53,120 nucleotides of DNA from an uncultured Lachnospiraceae bacterium (GTDB taxonomy: Bacteria; Bacillota; Clostridia; Lachnospirales; Lachnospiraceae). Position 1 is the stretch's first letter; every line of letters starts with the position of its first letter. A model generated the notes under the pieces. It saw only the letters and a list, made by a program, of their open reading frames with translations, was not told where the DNA came from and made no database searches. Below are positions 8,916 to 18,185 of this stretch, piece by piece. Made by a program: the position numbers and the translations under genes. Location of the stretch: assembly GCA_910587095.1 (NCBI GenBank), contig CAJUMJ010000057.1:1-53120 (forward strand), in the 5' to 3' direction.

Positions 8916-10061
8916 TCAGGAAGGATCCGGGAACCGGATCCTGAACGCTTTCCCATATCCGTCCCCAAAGTTTTGGTCTAAAACGAGCTTCCCCCCATGC
9001 ATCTTAACGATTCTCCTGGAAATACTAAGCCCCAATCCGCTTCCGCCCATGGAGGAGCGCGCCTTATCCCCTCTGCTGAAAGGTTCAAAAATATGCGTCG
9101 CCAGCTCAGGATCCACAGGCTCTCCCTCATCCGCCACCGTTAGTTCATAATCCGACAACCTCACCAGCACCCGGCCCCCTTCTTTTCCGTAACGCAACGC
9201 ATTTGTAAGCAGATTGGTGACAGCCCTGCCAATCTGCACTCTGTCCATCTCAAAGGGTATTTTCTCCTCCGGAATCTCCAACACGAGCTCCATCTCCCGT
9301 TCCTCAAAATCCGCATAGAGCAGCGCCGTCATCTCCCTCAGAAGCTCCGCCAGATCCCCCGGCTCCCTGTGCAAGGTAAATCCCTCGCTCTCCAGTTTCA
9401 CATACTCAAAAAGAAGGGTGATCAGCTCGTCCATCCGCATCGCCTTCCGATAAATAGCGTCCAGATATGCCTGCCTGTTCTTTTCCTCAACAACTCCCTC
9501 CAAAAGTGCCTTGCTGTAGCCGCAGACAGTGGTCAACGGCGTCTTGATATCATGGGCAATATCCGACAATACCAGATTCCTCCTCTGATCTCTGGCAAGT
9601 TTCTGTGCCTCTTCCTGCGCAAGCAGATCGTTAAACTGTCTGACCACTATTCTGGAATAGCATAGCGCGCCCAGCAGGTAAGGCAACAGTTTGATCAGCA
9701 AAAGCCCCAAAATTCCGCCTATAATCATAAGCCACAAAATCCAGCTTCTTGCGCCTGTGTACAGCGGAGAGGAAACGTCAATATACAAGCTGTTTCCCAT
9801 TACCTTGTCAATCTGCCACCGCACCCATTCCCTGACTCCAGACGGCATAAATCCTGTCAGAAAATAAAGTAACAACTGCAATAGCCATCCGACAACATCA
9901 CTGTTCCCCGTTATCTCAATTTGCTGGATTTCCAGAAACGCCCGCACTGCCGGGGCGGCGCCCAGCCGATAGAGAAGATCGATCCCCTCGCCTCCCCAGT
10001 ATATGCAGAACAAAATAACCAGGAATCGCTGTACCAGAAACCATTTTACATTCTTTTTCAT
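8916..10061 (-). CDS. Membrane sensor histidine kinase (VanS-like)
   Basis: Sensor of a two-component system, paired with the response regulator just upstream. It has several hydrophobic segments in the first 140 residues (about 8-24, 57-72, 108-134), the H-box SDIAHDIKTPLT with phospho-acceptor His170, the N-box NLLTNALRYG, and ATP-lid glycine motifs (VADEGEP, GGSGLGLSISRRIV). The longest frame starts at 10136, inside the regulator gene. ATG 10061, 13 bases after the regulator stop, is chosen because it opens with the membrane segment (381 residues). The ligand is unknown; the neighbouring deacetylase suggests envelope stress. Confidence 0.9.
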   Translation of the reverse strand: MKKNVKWFLVQRFLVILFCIYWGGEGIDLLYRLGAAPAVRAFLEIQQIEITGNSDVVGWLLQLLLYFLTGFMPSGVREWVRWQIDKVMGNSLYIDVSSPLYTGARSWILWLMIIGGILGLLLIKLLPYLLGALCYSRIVVRQFNDLLAQEEAQKLARDQRRNLVLSDIAHDIKTPLTTVCGYSKALLEGVVEEKNRQAYLDAIYRKAMRMDELITLLFEYVKLESEGFTLHREPGDLAELLREMTALLYADFEEREMELVLEIPEEKIPFEMDRVQIGRAVTNLLTNALRYGKEGGRVLVRLSDYELTVADEGEPVDPELATHIFEPFSRGDKARSSMGGSGLGLSISRRIVKMHGGKLVLDQNFGDGYGKAFRIRFPDPS

Positions 10062-10074
10062 TTCCCGCTGCGCC

Positions 10075-10770
10075 TCACTCTTTTTCCATGCGGTACCCCA
10101 GCCCCCTGATTGTCCGAATGTATTCCATGCCGTCACAGGCCAGCTTTGCCCGAAGTTTCGAGATACACACCATCACATTATTGTCGGATACCATGTACGC
10201 CTCCTCCCAACCCGCCTCAAAAATCTGCTGCTTGGTAAAAACTCTTCCTGGGTTCTCCATAAAAAGTTTCATGATCCGAAACTCCACTGAAGTCAGCTCT
10301 ATCCGCTCCTCTCCTCTGTAAAGGAGACAGGAATCCGGCTCCAGCCGCAAATCTCCCACTTGAAGCGACGTACTTTGTTCGCCCCTACATCCTCCTGTCC
10401 CCAACGCAAAAAACCGCCTCAAGTTGGATTTCACCCTGGCCACTGCTTCCAGCGGAACAAAAGGCTTCGTGATATAGTCATCCGCCCCCAAATCAAGTCC
10501 AAGGATTTTGTCTGAATCGCTGCTCTTAGCCGAGATCATGATCACAGGAAGATTATTTTCTTCCCGGATATTCCGTAACACTCGATATCCATCTATGCCC
10601 GGCATCATAATGTCCAGAAGCGCCAGGTCTATCGTTTCTTCCTTTACCAGTCTGAGAGCCTCCGTGCCGTCGACCGCCTCCACAACTTCATATCCTTCCT
10701 TTTCCAGATACAGGCGCAGCACATCCCTGATCTCCGCTTCGTCATCCGCCACCAATATTCTGTAAGCCAT
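10075..10770 (-). CDS. OmpR/PhoB-family response regulator (VanR-like)
   Basis: A DNA-binding regulator of 231 residues. The receiver domain has the acidic pocket at Asp9/Asp10, the phospho-acceptor Asp53 in LLDIMMPG and the conserved Lys102 in ITKPF. The C-terminal winged helix includes the recognition region NNVMVCISKLRAKL and ends with YIRTIRGLGYRME, typical of the VanR/PhoB group. The gene follows DUF975 by 33 bases and precedes its kinase by 13 bases, so the three are probably one operon. The ribosome site is GGGGA, 7 bases from the start. Confidence 0.93.
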   Translation of the reverse strand: MAYRILVADDEAEIRDVLRLYLEKEGYEVVEAVDGTEALRLVKEETIDLALLDIMMPGIDGYRVLRNIREENNLPVIMISAKSSDSDKILGLDLGADDYITKPFVPLEAVARVKSNLRRFFALGTGGCRGEQSTSLQVGDLRLEPDSCLLYRGEERIELTSVEFRIMKLFMENPGRVFTKQQIFEAGWEEAYMVSDNNVMVCISKLRAKLACDGMEYIRTIRGLGYRMEKE

Positions 10771-10803
10771 CTCATTCCCCGTTATTATTTTTTGTTCCGC
10801 AAG

Positions 10804-11808
10804 TTACCACTGCTGTCCGTTTCCGTTTGGGTTGTATTGTCCGTTTACACCGTACTGTCCATTCACACCGTATTGTCCGTTTACGCCATACTGTCCATTC
10901 ACACCGTATTGTCCGTTTACACCATATTGTCCATTCACGCCATATTGACCGTTTCCGGGGATTTCCGCATGATTCATAACACGCATATTTCGGAGCTGGC
11001 AGTACAATGCGGCAAAGGTCAGACTCCGATATGGCTGCACATAAAAAATCTCCACAATCCCCAGTGTGAGCGCTCCCAAAATATCCCATAAAATAAACGA
11101 TAATCCCAAAACGAAAGTCTTCCACTTATTTCCTTCCATCATTTCCCGGCTCATCTGCAGCGCAGCCTTGTACTCTATGTCAGGATATTCTGTCAGAATA
11201 TAGGGAACCATATAGTACTCATACATCTTTATAATCCCCGGTATGATAAGCAGCAGCGTCCACAAGAAAATGCGCAGATCCATTTGGAACATCACCTTAA
11301 CGATGTTCTTGTAAGAATGGTCGAAACCGTAGGCGATCTCCTTCACCTTCGCCACATCCTCCACGCTTTTTATCATGAAGCGTTTGCCACCCACACTGAG
11401 CGGATTTAGCAGTAACAAGTCAACGGCCAGAATCACCGCGAGAACCGCCAAAAAGGTCACAATAAAAATGGCAATCGCCGTGAATCCTATCATCATCGCT
11501 TTCCCGAAGCCGATCTCTACGTCCTCGGCCTCAAACTCCCCGCCGCCTATCGTCTTTACCGTGACCTTATCCGAACCGAAACGTCTCCTTACCGAGACAA
11601 TGCTTTTACTTCCGTCTGCTCCGTCTCCGTTCTCCCGCGATTCCTCTAAATTTGCTCCCGCAGTGTTTTTATAGACGGTTTTGTGAAAGGTGATCCCTCC
11701 CGTCTCGCAGCCAAGCAGCACAAGCAGCATAGATACCAACACAATCTTCCAATAATTTCTGTGCAAAGCCGATTTTGCCACTTCCTTTAACTTACCTCTC
11801 GTCCACAT
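10804..11808 (-). CDS. DUF975 membrane protein with C-terminal NGQYGV repeats
   Basis: A 334-residue integral membrane protein of the DUF975 family (function unknown). It has hydrophobic segments near 20-35, 120-145, 180-205 and 235-260, and the family signatures YGFDHSYKNIVKVMF and YYMVPYILTEYPD. The region 50-110 is a charged extra-membrane insert. The last 50 residues are unusual for the family: six copies of the hexapeptide NGQYGV followed by NGQYNPNGNGQQW, a low-complexity hydrophilic tail. It leads the probable operon with the two-component genes. The ribosome site AAGGAGG lies 9 bases upstream of the start. Confidence 0.85.
   Translation of the reverse strand: MWTRGKLKEVAKSALHRNYWKIVLVSMLLVLLGCETGGITFHKTVYKNTAGANLEESRENGDGADGSKSIVSVRRRFGSDKVTVKTIGGGEFEAEDVEIGFGKAMMIGFTAIAIFIVTFLAVLAVILAVDLLLLNPLSVGGKRFMIKSVEDVAKVKEIAYGFDHSYKNIVKVMFQMDLRIFLWTLLLIIPGIIKMYEYYMVPYILTEYPDIEYKAALQMSREMMEGNKWKTFVLGLSFILWDILGALTLGIVEIFYVQPYRSLTFAALYCQLRNMRVMNHAEIPGNGQYGVNGQYGVNGQYGVNGQYGVNGQYGVNGQYGVNGQYNPNGNGQQW
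10838..10945 (-). repeat. Six tandem 18-bp repeats inside the DUF975 gene
   Basis: Six in-frame 18-bp units encode NGQYGV. Odd and even units differ synonymously in a regular way: the Val-Asn pair alternates between GTA AAC and GTG AAT, so the real unit of the array is a 36-bp pair repeated three times. A seventh, degenerate unit lies at each end. The array could change length by slippage. Confidence 0.95.
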
Positions 11809-11892
11809 ATCTTATTTCCTCCTTATATCCGGTATCTCTCGTACATGATTGTCATCCCGTTTACGATATCAGCATAACACACTTATCTTAAA

Positions 11893-11934
11893 GCAAAAGA
11901 GGCGCAGCCTTAACCAAACCTTAAACCGCGCCTC
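11893..11934 (-). terminator. Intrinsic terminator after the RACo gene
   Basis: Stem GAGGCGC / GCGCCTC, extended by neighbouring bases, with a 22-base loop, followed on the minus strand by TTTTGCTTT. It begins 5 bases after the RACo-like stop and separates it from the DUF975 operon. Confidence 0.7.
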
Positions 11935-11938
11935 CCTG

Positions 11939-13717
11939 CTAATTCTCTCCCAGATTCATATATTTCAGATAAAGTTCATTAAACCGCTTCGTTTCCGCCA
12001 AATTAATACTTGTTACAAATTCTGTCGCCTCTTCCAACCTGGCTGCATCCATTCTGTTCATGCACAGGTCACACCCCAATTCATATGCCCCGGCAAGCGA
12101 CGTATTCCCCACGGCCCGCACCTTCCCACGCATATATGCGGGTAAAAGCCCAATATCGACTGCCGCGTCCACATCCAGATAGTATCCGAAGCCGCCGGCC
12201 AGACAGATTTTTTCTATTTCGGGGCATCCAATCTCTTCCCATAAAATTTCCACCCCTGCCCGCACAGCGGCCTTCGCCATCTGTAAATCGCGAATATCCT
12301 TCTGCCTGAAATAACGCGCGTTCTCATTTTGTTTCTCCGCCACTGCTTCCTCTCTGCTCTCAATCCGCACTCCTTCCGTAAAATATGGTTCCGCCATAAG
12401 TCCTGTCTCGTCTATTATCCCGTTTCGCAAAAGCCGCGCGATAAGAGCGATCCTGTCCGTGCCGATCATCGTACCGTCTCCCTCAAAAGCCGGCCCTGCC
12501 GCCGTGGCCGTCACAATCATGCGCCGCCCGTCGGTAATTGCCATCTCCCCGTTAGTGCCCAAGTCAATAAACAATGTGACCGCCGAAGGCACATCCAAAA
12601 ACAGTCCCAGCGCGTAAAGCCCCGCCACAATGTCTCCCCCCACAAAAGCGCTGATGCATGGCACGATATAAACCGGAAAGTCGAGAAACGGCTCTTTGTC
12701 CGCTATACGCAAATTTTTTGTCCGATTCTCCATTCCCGCAAGTAAGCGAACAAGTGCTATTTTTTGTAATCCCTTCTCCGCCGGTATGAATGGCGCTTTC
12801 CCCATAGACGACACATCCGTTCCAAGCAGCAGAAGTTCCATGGCCGTATTCCCTGCAATACACATGCCGAGAATCTTGCCTGTGTCTTCCGCATCGTTTC
12901 TTCCTTTCCTGTCTGTTTTCCCACGCAGGCATTTTACAAAGCACTCAAGTCCCCTTAAGATCGTTTCACAGACAAGTCTTCTCAACCCTTCTCCGTTTCC
13001 CTCGACGGCTGCCTGTATCCGCGCCAACACATCCGTACCATATCTTCGCTGGGGATTCCTCTCGCAATATGTTTCCTCTGTTTCCCCCGTGTCCAAATTT
13101 TTAAGCTGCATGGCTATCGTGGTTGTCCCCAAATCAACCGCAATTATATAACGCCCTCTATTTTTTTTGCCGGTATCACAGCCAGAATCCAGGCTTTCAA
13201 TATCTCCCGTTTCTTTATTACAAATAACAGAAGATCTTTTTATCGCTCTTACCGTCGCATTTTTCCCTTTTTCTGTCGATTCCATAGCAGTTGATTTGTG
13301 ATTTTCAGACAAGTTATTTTGTTGACTATCACAGTCACCTCTTGCTGACAGAAGGTTCACCTCCGTCACAATCCTAATTTTACTTTCTTCCGTTTCAGGT
13401 ATTTCGATTACACAGTCCTTCTTCGGCCTGGTCACACAGGCCAACCTGCACCCCCGCCGCAATTCTTCCGGCTCTAACCGGCTTCTTTCAAGTCCTGTGG
13501 GAAACGGCGCTCCCTCCAAAAACCGGACGATACACCGCCCGCAGTCTCCTCTCCCTCCACAAAAACTACCGTCCATCAATCCGTTTTGTAATAAAATCGG
13601 CATCAATGTCATAGCTGACTCCTGTGTCAGTCTTATCTTTTCGAAGTCTCCTCTCGCATCCGCTCCATTCGATTTTCCGTCATGCGTAACTATTGTAATT
13701 TTTATTTTCTCAGACAA
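11939..13717 (-). CDS. RACo-type corrinoid activator: 2Fe-2S ferredoxin plus ASKHA ATPase (DUF4445)
   Basis: Proteins of this type reduce and reactivate the cobalt of corrinoid methyl-transfer proteins, using a 2Fe-2S cluster and ATP hydrolysis. The N-terminal ferredoxin part shows FCGGRGDCGRC plus a later Cys (GCRLACV). The C-terminal ASKHA part begins at IIAVDLGTTTIAMQL and ends with AGGFGYYLD and NTSLAGA motifs. Between the two lies about 65 residues of low-complexity, polar sequence that looks inserted. The longest frame starts with TTG at 13750, but TTG 13717 has AGGAG 9 bases upstream and gives the usual N-terminus (592 residues). It overlaps the DUF4250 gene by 8 bases. No corrinoid protein or methyltransferase gene is nearby. 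Confidence 0.85.
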   Translation of the reverse strand: MSEKIKITIVTHDGKSNGADARGDFEKIRLTQESAMTLMPILLQNGLMDGSFCGGRGDCGRCIVRFLEGAPFPTGLERSRLEPEELRRGCRLACVTRPKKDCVIEIPETEESKIRIVTEVNLLSARGDCDSQQNNLSENHKSTAMESTEKGKNATVRAIKRSSVICNKETGDIESLDSGCDTGKKNRGRYIIAVDLGTTTIAMQLKNLDTGETEETYCERNPQRRYGTDVLARIQAAVEGNGEGLRRLVCETILRGLECFVKCLRGKTDRKGRNDAEDTGKILGMCIAGNTAMELLLLGTDVSSMGKAPFIPAEKGLQKIALVRLLAGMENRTKNLRIADKEPFLDFPVYIVPCISAFVGGDIVAGLYALGLFLDVPSAVTLFIDLGTNGEMAITDGRRMIVTATAAGPAFEGDGTMIGTDRIALIARLLRNGIIDETGLMAEPYFTEGVRIESREEAVAEKQNENARYFRQKDIRDLQMAKAAVRAGVEILWEEIGCPEIEKICLAGGFGYYLDVDAAVDIGLLPAYMRGKVRAVGNTSLAGAYELGCDLCMNRMDAARLEEATEFVTSINLAETKRFNELYLKYMNLGEN

Positions 13718-13883
13718 ATTGATTTTTCTCCTCGTCGTAATGATAATCAATTTTCGCCAATTTTTCGACTATCTCACTGCGGTCTGCATCAAGATCTTCG
13801 CAGAGCTGATCCAGACCGGAATAAAAGTCTCTCAGCTTTAAGTTTACATAACTCAACAACATCGCCGGATCTTTTGGTATCAT
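13710..13883 (-). CDS. DUF4250 family small protein
   Basis: A 57-residue gene found by direct translation. It starts MIPKDPAMLLSYVNLKLRD, the hallmark of DUF4250, a short family common in Clostridia. The later part (DQLCEDLDADRSEIVEKL) has the pattern of a helix-turn-helix, ending KIDYHYDEEKNQFV. The ribosome site GGTGG lies 9 bases before ATG. Its last codons contain the ribosome site and TTG start of the RACo-type gene, an 8-base overlap that suggests translational coupling. The function is unknown. Confidence 0.85.
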   Translation of the reverse strand: MIPKDPAMLLSYVNLKLRDFYSGLDQLCEDLDADRSEIVEKLAKIDYHYDEEKNQFV

Positions 13884-13916
13884 ATCCCTTCCACCTTTCT
13901 GCCCTTTCTAGCCTCC

Positions 13917-15083
13917 TTATTTCAAATCCATCTCCACACGGTAAGTCTTTCCGTCGCTGACTACTCTCGCCATGCTGCCGCAAACCAAAGGCATAGCCGG
14001 CGGAAGATGACCAATATCCAAATCCATAAGGACCGGCACATGATATGCATACAGCATCTCACAGACTGCCTGATAGCTGTCGATACCAAATTCCTCGACG
14101 CCCATGCCGATACGGGGTCTGCCAATCAGGAAGCCTTTACAATACTTAAACCACCCGGCATGTTCCATCTGCCACATGGCGCGCCGTATACTCATCAAAT
14201 TCAGGTCGCAAGCCTCCAGGAACCAAATGATCCCGTCCTCCTTATACTTTTCGGTAAATTCCGCCACTTTATCATATTTCGTCCCGAGCAGGTTAACCAG
14301 ACAATCCATACAGCCGCCCAACAGTCTTCCGGTGAAAACAACTTCCGTCTCCATGTTGTCTGCGCTTGCGTCCATCCCTGCCGATCTCCCGCCATTGCCC
14401 TTGTCCGCCGCAAGCGGCGCCCGGCTCTCTTCTCCCTGTCCGCCACACTTCTCCGCCTTTCGCAGACTTTCCACATTCGTTCTGCCGTCCGGCAAATAGT
14501 ATTTAATAACAGACGTTTCAGTAAGATTGTAGGGGACACAAGGATGTTCCTCATCCTTCAACGACTCCCTCTCCCATTTCTCATATCCCCTCATGATTAA
14601 CTTCTGTCCGCAAAGAAGCCGCATCACATCATTCAATGAAGGGTCTGCCGGTTCCATCCCGAAGGCCGCCGCACACGGTCCATACACAGCCGCCACATCG
14701 CACAGCGTTGTCAGCAGAAATGTAAAATTCGTGTTATCCGAATATCCCAAATACCACTTTGGGTCTGCCTTTTTGATCTTCTCAAAATCCACATAATCCA
14801 AGATCTCGCACATCAGTTCACCGCCCCCGCAGGAAATGAGACAGTCGCTATTTTTCTCACAGTAAAAGGTCGTCAGCTCTTCTCCGCATTTCATTGGCGT
14901 ATTGCTGATTCCGACACCTTCCTCCACATAGCAGTTCGGTCCGAGCTGCAACCGATACCCCTGCTCCCGCCATCTCCTCTGAGCGTTCATAAATCCGCTT
15001 TTGTAAGGCTCGGTCGCACAGCCAAAAGAAGGCGCCACAAACCCAATCGTACCTTTTTCCGTTAAAAACGCAGGATACCTCAT
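13917..15083 (-). CDS. S66 family peptidase (LD-carboxypeptidase / MccF-like)
   Basis: A serine carboxypeptidase fold of family S66, whose members trim the terminal D-alanine of murein tetrapeptides or, in MccF, inactivate a peptide-nucleotide antibiotic. GFVAPSFG near the N-terminus, SCGGGE and the nucleophile motif GYSDNTNF are visible, with YGPCAAAF after it. The C-terminal half (GRLLGGCMDCLVNLLGT, later LMDLDIGHLPP with the catalytic His) is complete. At 388 residues it is longer than LdcA; a polar insert of about 40 residues (210-250) explains this. The start has AGAGGAA 6 bases upstream. It is 33 bases upstream of the DUF4250 gene. MccF or LdcA activity cannot be told apart here. Confidence 0.85.
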   Translation of the reverse strand: MRYPAFLTEKGTIGFVAPSFGCATEPYKSGFMNAQRRWREQGYRLQLGPNCYVEEGVGISNTPMKCGEELTTFYCEKNSDCLISCGGGELMCEILDYVDFEKIKKADPKWYLGYSDNTNFTFLLTTLCDVAAVYGPCAAAFGMEPADPSLNDVMRLLCGQKLIMRGYEKWERESLKDEEHPCVPYNLTETSVIKYYLPDGRTNVESLRKAEKCGGQGEESRAPLAADKGNGGRSAGMDASADNMETEVVFTGRLLGGCMDCLVNLLGTKYDKVAEFTEKYKEDGIIWFLEACDLNLMSIRRAMWQMEHAGWFKYCKGFLIGRPRIGMGVEEFGIDSYQAVCEMLYAYHVPVLMDLDIGHLPPAMPLVCGSMARVVSDGKTYRVEMDLK

Positions 15084-15396
15084 ATCTTTTCCTCTCTTTC
15101 TCCGATTTTAAACGTTCTTCCAGTTTCTTCCATGCAATTTATTAAACTTTTATTTAATATTTCGCAAATCAGCCGACTTATCCACAATTTTTCCGCCGTT
15201 TATGGCGTTTTCTTTTCCGTTTTACTAAATCCTGTTTTAATCAAATTCATCCCTCTTCCGCCTCACAGCCCATAATCTTTCGCGGCTCCACAGAAACATG
15301 TTAAGCCGGCTACAACTCTGTATCCTCTCTTACCATACCACACTTACAGCCAACTTGCCAGCTTGATCCTGAACTGACCTGCGGAATATAAATAGA

Positions 15397-15441
15397 AAAG
15401 ACCCGGCGCTTTCATCATCCTTTCCCAGTCGCCAGGTCTTT
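15397..15441 (-). terminator. Intrinsic terminator downstream of clpB
   Basis: A 12-bp stem with one G-T wobble (AAAGACCTGGCG / CGCCGGGTCTTT on the minus strand) followed by TCTATTTAT, 74 bases after the clpB stop. The rest of the 431-base gap 15084-15514 is AT-rich, with no open frame or RNA gene that I can recognise. Confidence 0.75.
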
Positions 15442-15514
15442 GTCTGTCCGCTTTCCGTTTCCGAAAAGTTAACTACATATGCGTTTATATTTCATTTCTC
15501 CTGTTATCTAATCA

Positions 15515-18097
15515 TCACTTTCTCCGGGCCGTCAGCTCTTCACCTTCCACGGTAATCAGTATCGTATCCTTCGCATTCACCTGATCCGACAAAATCAGCT
15601 TAGCAGACAAAGTTTCCACATACTTCTGGATATACCTCTTCAGCGGTCTGGCGCCGTAGACCGGATCATACGCGTTCTCCACAACAAACCGCTCCGCCTC
15701 CGGCGTCAGCTCAATACGCAGTTCCCTGTCGGAAAGCCGTCTGTTCAGGTCATCCACAATCAGACGGATGATGCCTCCGATGTTCTCCTTCGTCAGCGGT
15801 TTAAAGAGAATCGTCTCGTCCAGCCTGTTCAAAAACTCCGGCCTGAAATGGTTTCTCAAATCTCCCATTACCAGTTTCTCCGCCTCTTCCGTGATCGCCC
15901 CCTGCGCATCAATTCCGTCCAGCAGATACTCCGCGCCAATATTGGAGGTCATAATCAGTATCGTGTTCTTGAAATCCACCGTCCGCCCCTGGGAATCCGT
16001 GATCCGCCCGTCATCCAACACCTGCAGAAGCACATTGAACACATCGGGATGGGCTTTCTCGATCTCGTCAAAGAGCACCACGGAATAAGGCTTTCTTCTG
16101 ACCGCCTCCGTCAACTGGCCGCCCTCCTCATAACCCACATATCCGGGAGGCGCCCCGATCAGTCTGGAAACAGAGTATTTCTCCATATATTCGCTCATGT
16201 CGATACGAACCATATTCGTCTCGTCGTCAAAGAGTGAAGCCGCCAGCGCCTTTGCAAGTTCCGTCTTTCCTACACCCGTAGGACCCAGGAACAGGAAGGA
16301 GCCGATAGGCTTAGTCGGGTCTTTAATCCCCGCCTTGGAACGAATAATAGCATCTGTTACCTTTGTCACACCCTCGTCCTGACCGATCACCCGCTTGTGC
16401 AGTTCCTCGTCCAGATGCAACGTCTTGTTGCGCTCGCTCTCCGTCAGCTTGGACACCGGAATCCCCGTCCAACGGGAAATAATTTTCGCGATCTCCTCGT
16501 CGGATACGCTCTGGTGCACTAGTGACAGCTCCTCTTTGCTGACCTTTTCCTCCTCGATTTCGAGTTGCTGCTTAAGTGAAGGCAGCTTGCCATAGCTTAA
16601 CTCCGCCGCCTTTTCGTAATCGCCCTCCTGCTGGGCAATCTGGATCTGACCATTTACATCGTCAATCTCTTCCCGTATTTTTGACAATCTTTCCACGGAA
16701 GCCTTCTCGTTCTCCCACTGCGCCATGCGGTTTTGCAGCTCCTCTTTCAACTCCGCAAGCTCTCTTTGCAGGTTGCCAAGACGTTCCCTGCTTAAATTGT
16801 CGTCCTCCTTTTTCAAAGCCGTTTCTTCTATTTCTAACTGCATCACCTTGCGACGCAGCTCGTCCAGCTCCGTCGGCATGGAATCCAACTCCGTCTTGAT
16901 CAGCGCACATGCCTCGTCCACAAGATCGATCGCCTTGTCCGGCAAAAACCGGTCGGAAATATAGCGGTTTGACAGCACCGCCGCACTCACAAGCGAATTG
17001 TCCATAATCTTAACACCGTGATAAACCTCGTAGCGCTCTTTCAGTCCACGGAGAATGGAAATGGTGTCCTCCACCGTCGGTTCCTCCACCATAACCGGCT
17101 GGAAGCGCCGCTCCAGCGCAGCATCTTTCTCAATGTACTGACGATACTCGTCCAGCGTCGTTGCACCGATACAGTGCAGCTCGCCCCTTGCCAGCATAGG
17201 TTTTAACATATTTCCCGCATCCATGGCGCCGTCTGTCTTGCCCGCGCCCACGATGGTGTGCAGCTCGTCGATAAAGAGAATGATCTGCCCGTCGCTGTTT
17301 TTCACATCGTCCAGAACCGCTTTCAGACGTTCCTCAAACTCGCCCCTGTACTTCGCGCCCGCGACAAGCGCGCCCATATCCAGTGAGAAAATTTTCTTAT
17401 CTTTAAGACCTTCCGGCACATCCCCTCTGACAATCCGCTGTGCAAGCCCTTCCGCCACGGCCGTCTTGCCCACGCCCGGCTCGCCGATCAGTACCGGATT
17501 GTTCTTCGTCTTTCTTGACAGAATCCGGATCACGTTGCGAATCTCGGTGTCTCTGCCAATTACAGGGTCAAGCTTCTGGTTTCTGGCCCGCTCTACCAAA
17601 TCCTGCCCGTATTTCTCAAGCGTATCGTACGTCGCTTCCGGGTTGTCCGAGGTCACCCGCTGGTTGCCCCGCACTGTGGAGAGCGCTTGCAAAAACCGTT
17701 CTCTTGTAATGCCAAACTCCCGGAAAATCTCCTTGATCTCCTTATTCGGATGTTTTAACATGGCAAGGAAAAGATGCTCCACCGACACATATTCGTCTCC
17801 AAGCGCCTTCGCCTCATCCTCCGCGCCGATCAGAACCTTATTTAAATCCTGCCCGATGAAAATCTGCCCGCCCTGCACCTTTGTGCGCTTGGAAATCCCC
17901 TGTTCTACGCGATTCGTAAAGTATTCCTTCTGTATCTCCATCTTCTCAACCAACTTAAGAATCAGGCTGTCCTCAATGGTAAGCAGGCTGTATAACAGGT
18001 GTTCTTCTTCAATCTCCTGATTGCCATACTCGTAAGCGAGCTTTTCACACCGCTCTACCGCCTGGATCGATTTCTGCGTAAATTTTGTTAAATTCAT
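15515..18097 (-). CDS. clpB: ATP-dependent chaperone ClpB
   Basis: A hexameric AAA+ disaggregase that threads aggregated proteins with help from DnaK. At 860 residues it has the full plan: an N-terminal repeat domain (1-145), NBD1 with GEPGVGKTA, the coiled-coil middle domain (about 400-525), NBD2 with GPTGVGKTE, sensor and arginine-finger regions and the C-terminal small domain. The longest frame begins at 18136, but ATG 18097 is preceded by GGAGGT at 8 bases and starts with the normal MNLTKFTQKS. Transcription should start from the promoter at 18157-18185, under HrcA control through a CIRCE element. Confidence 0.97.
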   Translation of the reverse strand: MNLTKFTQKSIQAVERCEKLAYEYGNQEIEEEHLLYSLLTIEDSLILKLVEKMEIQKEYFTNRVEQGISKRTKVQGGQIFIGQDLNKVLIGAEDEAKALGDEYVSVEHLFLAMLKHPNKEIKEIFREFGITRERFLQALSTVRGNQRVTSDNPEATYDTLEKYGQDLVERARNQKLDPVIGRDTEIRNVIRILSRKTKNNPVLIGEPGVGKTAVAEGLAQRIVRGDVPEGLKDKKIFSLDMGALVAGAKYRGEFEERLKAVLDDVKNSDGQIILFIDELHTIVGAGKTDGAMDAGNMLKPMLARGELHCIGATTLDEYRQYIEKDAALERRFQPVMVEEPTVEDTISILRGLKERYEVYHGVKIMDNSLVSAAVLSNRYISDRFLPDKAIDLVDEACALIKTELDSMPTELDELRRKVMQLEIEETALKKEDDNLSRERLGNLQRELAELKEELQNRMAQWENEKASVERLSKIREEIDDVNGQIQIAQQEGDYEKAAELSYGKLPSLKQQLEIEEEKVSKEELSLVHQSVSDEEIAKIISRWTGIPVSKLTESERNKTLHLDEELHKRVIGQDEGVTKVTDAIIRSKAGIKDPTKPIGSFLFLGPTGVGKTELAKALAASLFDDETNMVRIDMSEYMEKYSVSRLIGAPPGYVGYEEGGQLTEAVRRKPYSVVLFDEIEKAHPDVFNVLLQVLDDGRITDSQGRTVDFKNTILIMTSNIGAEYLLDGIDAQGAITEEAEKLVMGDLRNHFRPEFLNRLDETILFKPLTKENIGGIIRLIVDDLNRRLSDRELRIELTPEAERFVVENAYDPVYGARPLKRYIQKYVETLSAKLILSDQVNAKDTILITVEGEELTARRK

Positions 18098-18156
18098 AAC
18101 ATACACCTCCCTGCCTTCGCAGATGCATTGTGTCAATCTGTTCTATTTACACTATC

Positions 18157-18185
18157 ACAATACAACTTATTGTTAGCACTGTCAA
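18157..18185 (-). promoter_or_regulatory. Sigma-A promoter of clpB
   Basis: A consensus -35 TTGACA (18180-18185) and -10 TATTGT (18157-18162) are spaced by exactly 17 bases on the minus strand. The -35 box lies inside the CIRCE element, so a bound HrcA would block RNA polymerase directly. Confidence 0.85.

Noticed and set aside
10838..10945. CRISPR array
   Set aside because: Units of 18 bp follow each other without spacers, stay in frame within a membrane protein gene and encode a hexapeptide; no cas genes are present.
13717..13750. TTG start at 13750 for the RACo-type gene
   Set aside because: That stretch encodes the ribosome site of the TTG at 13717 and lies inside the DUF4250 gene; there is no ribosome site before 13750.
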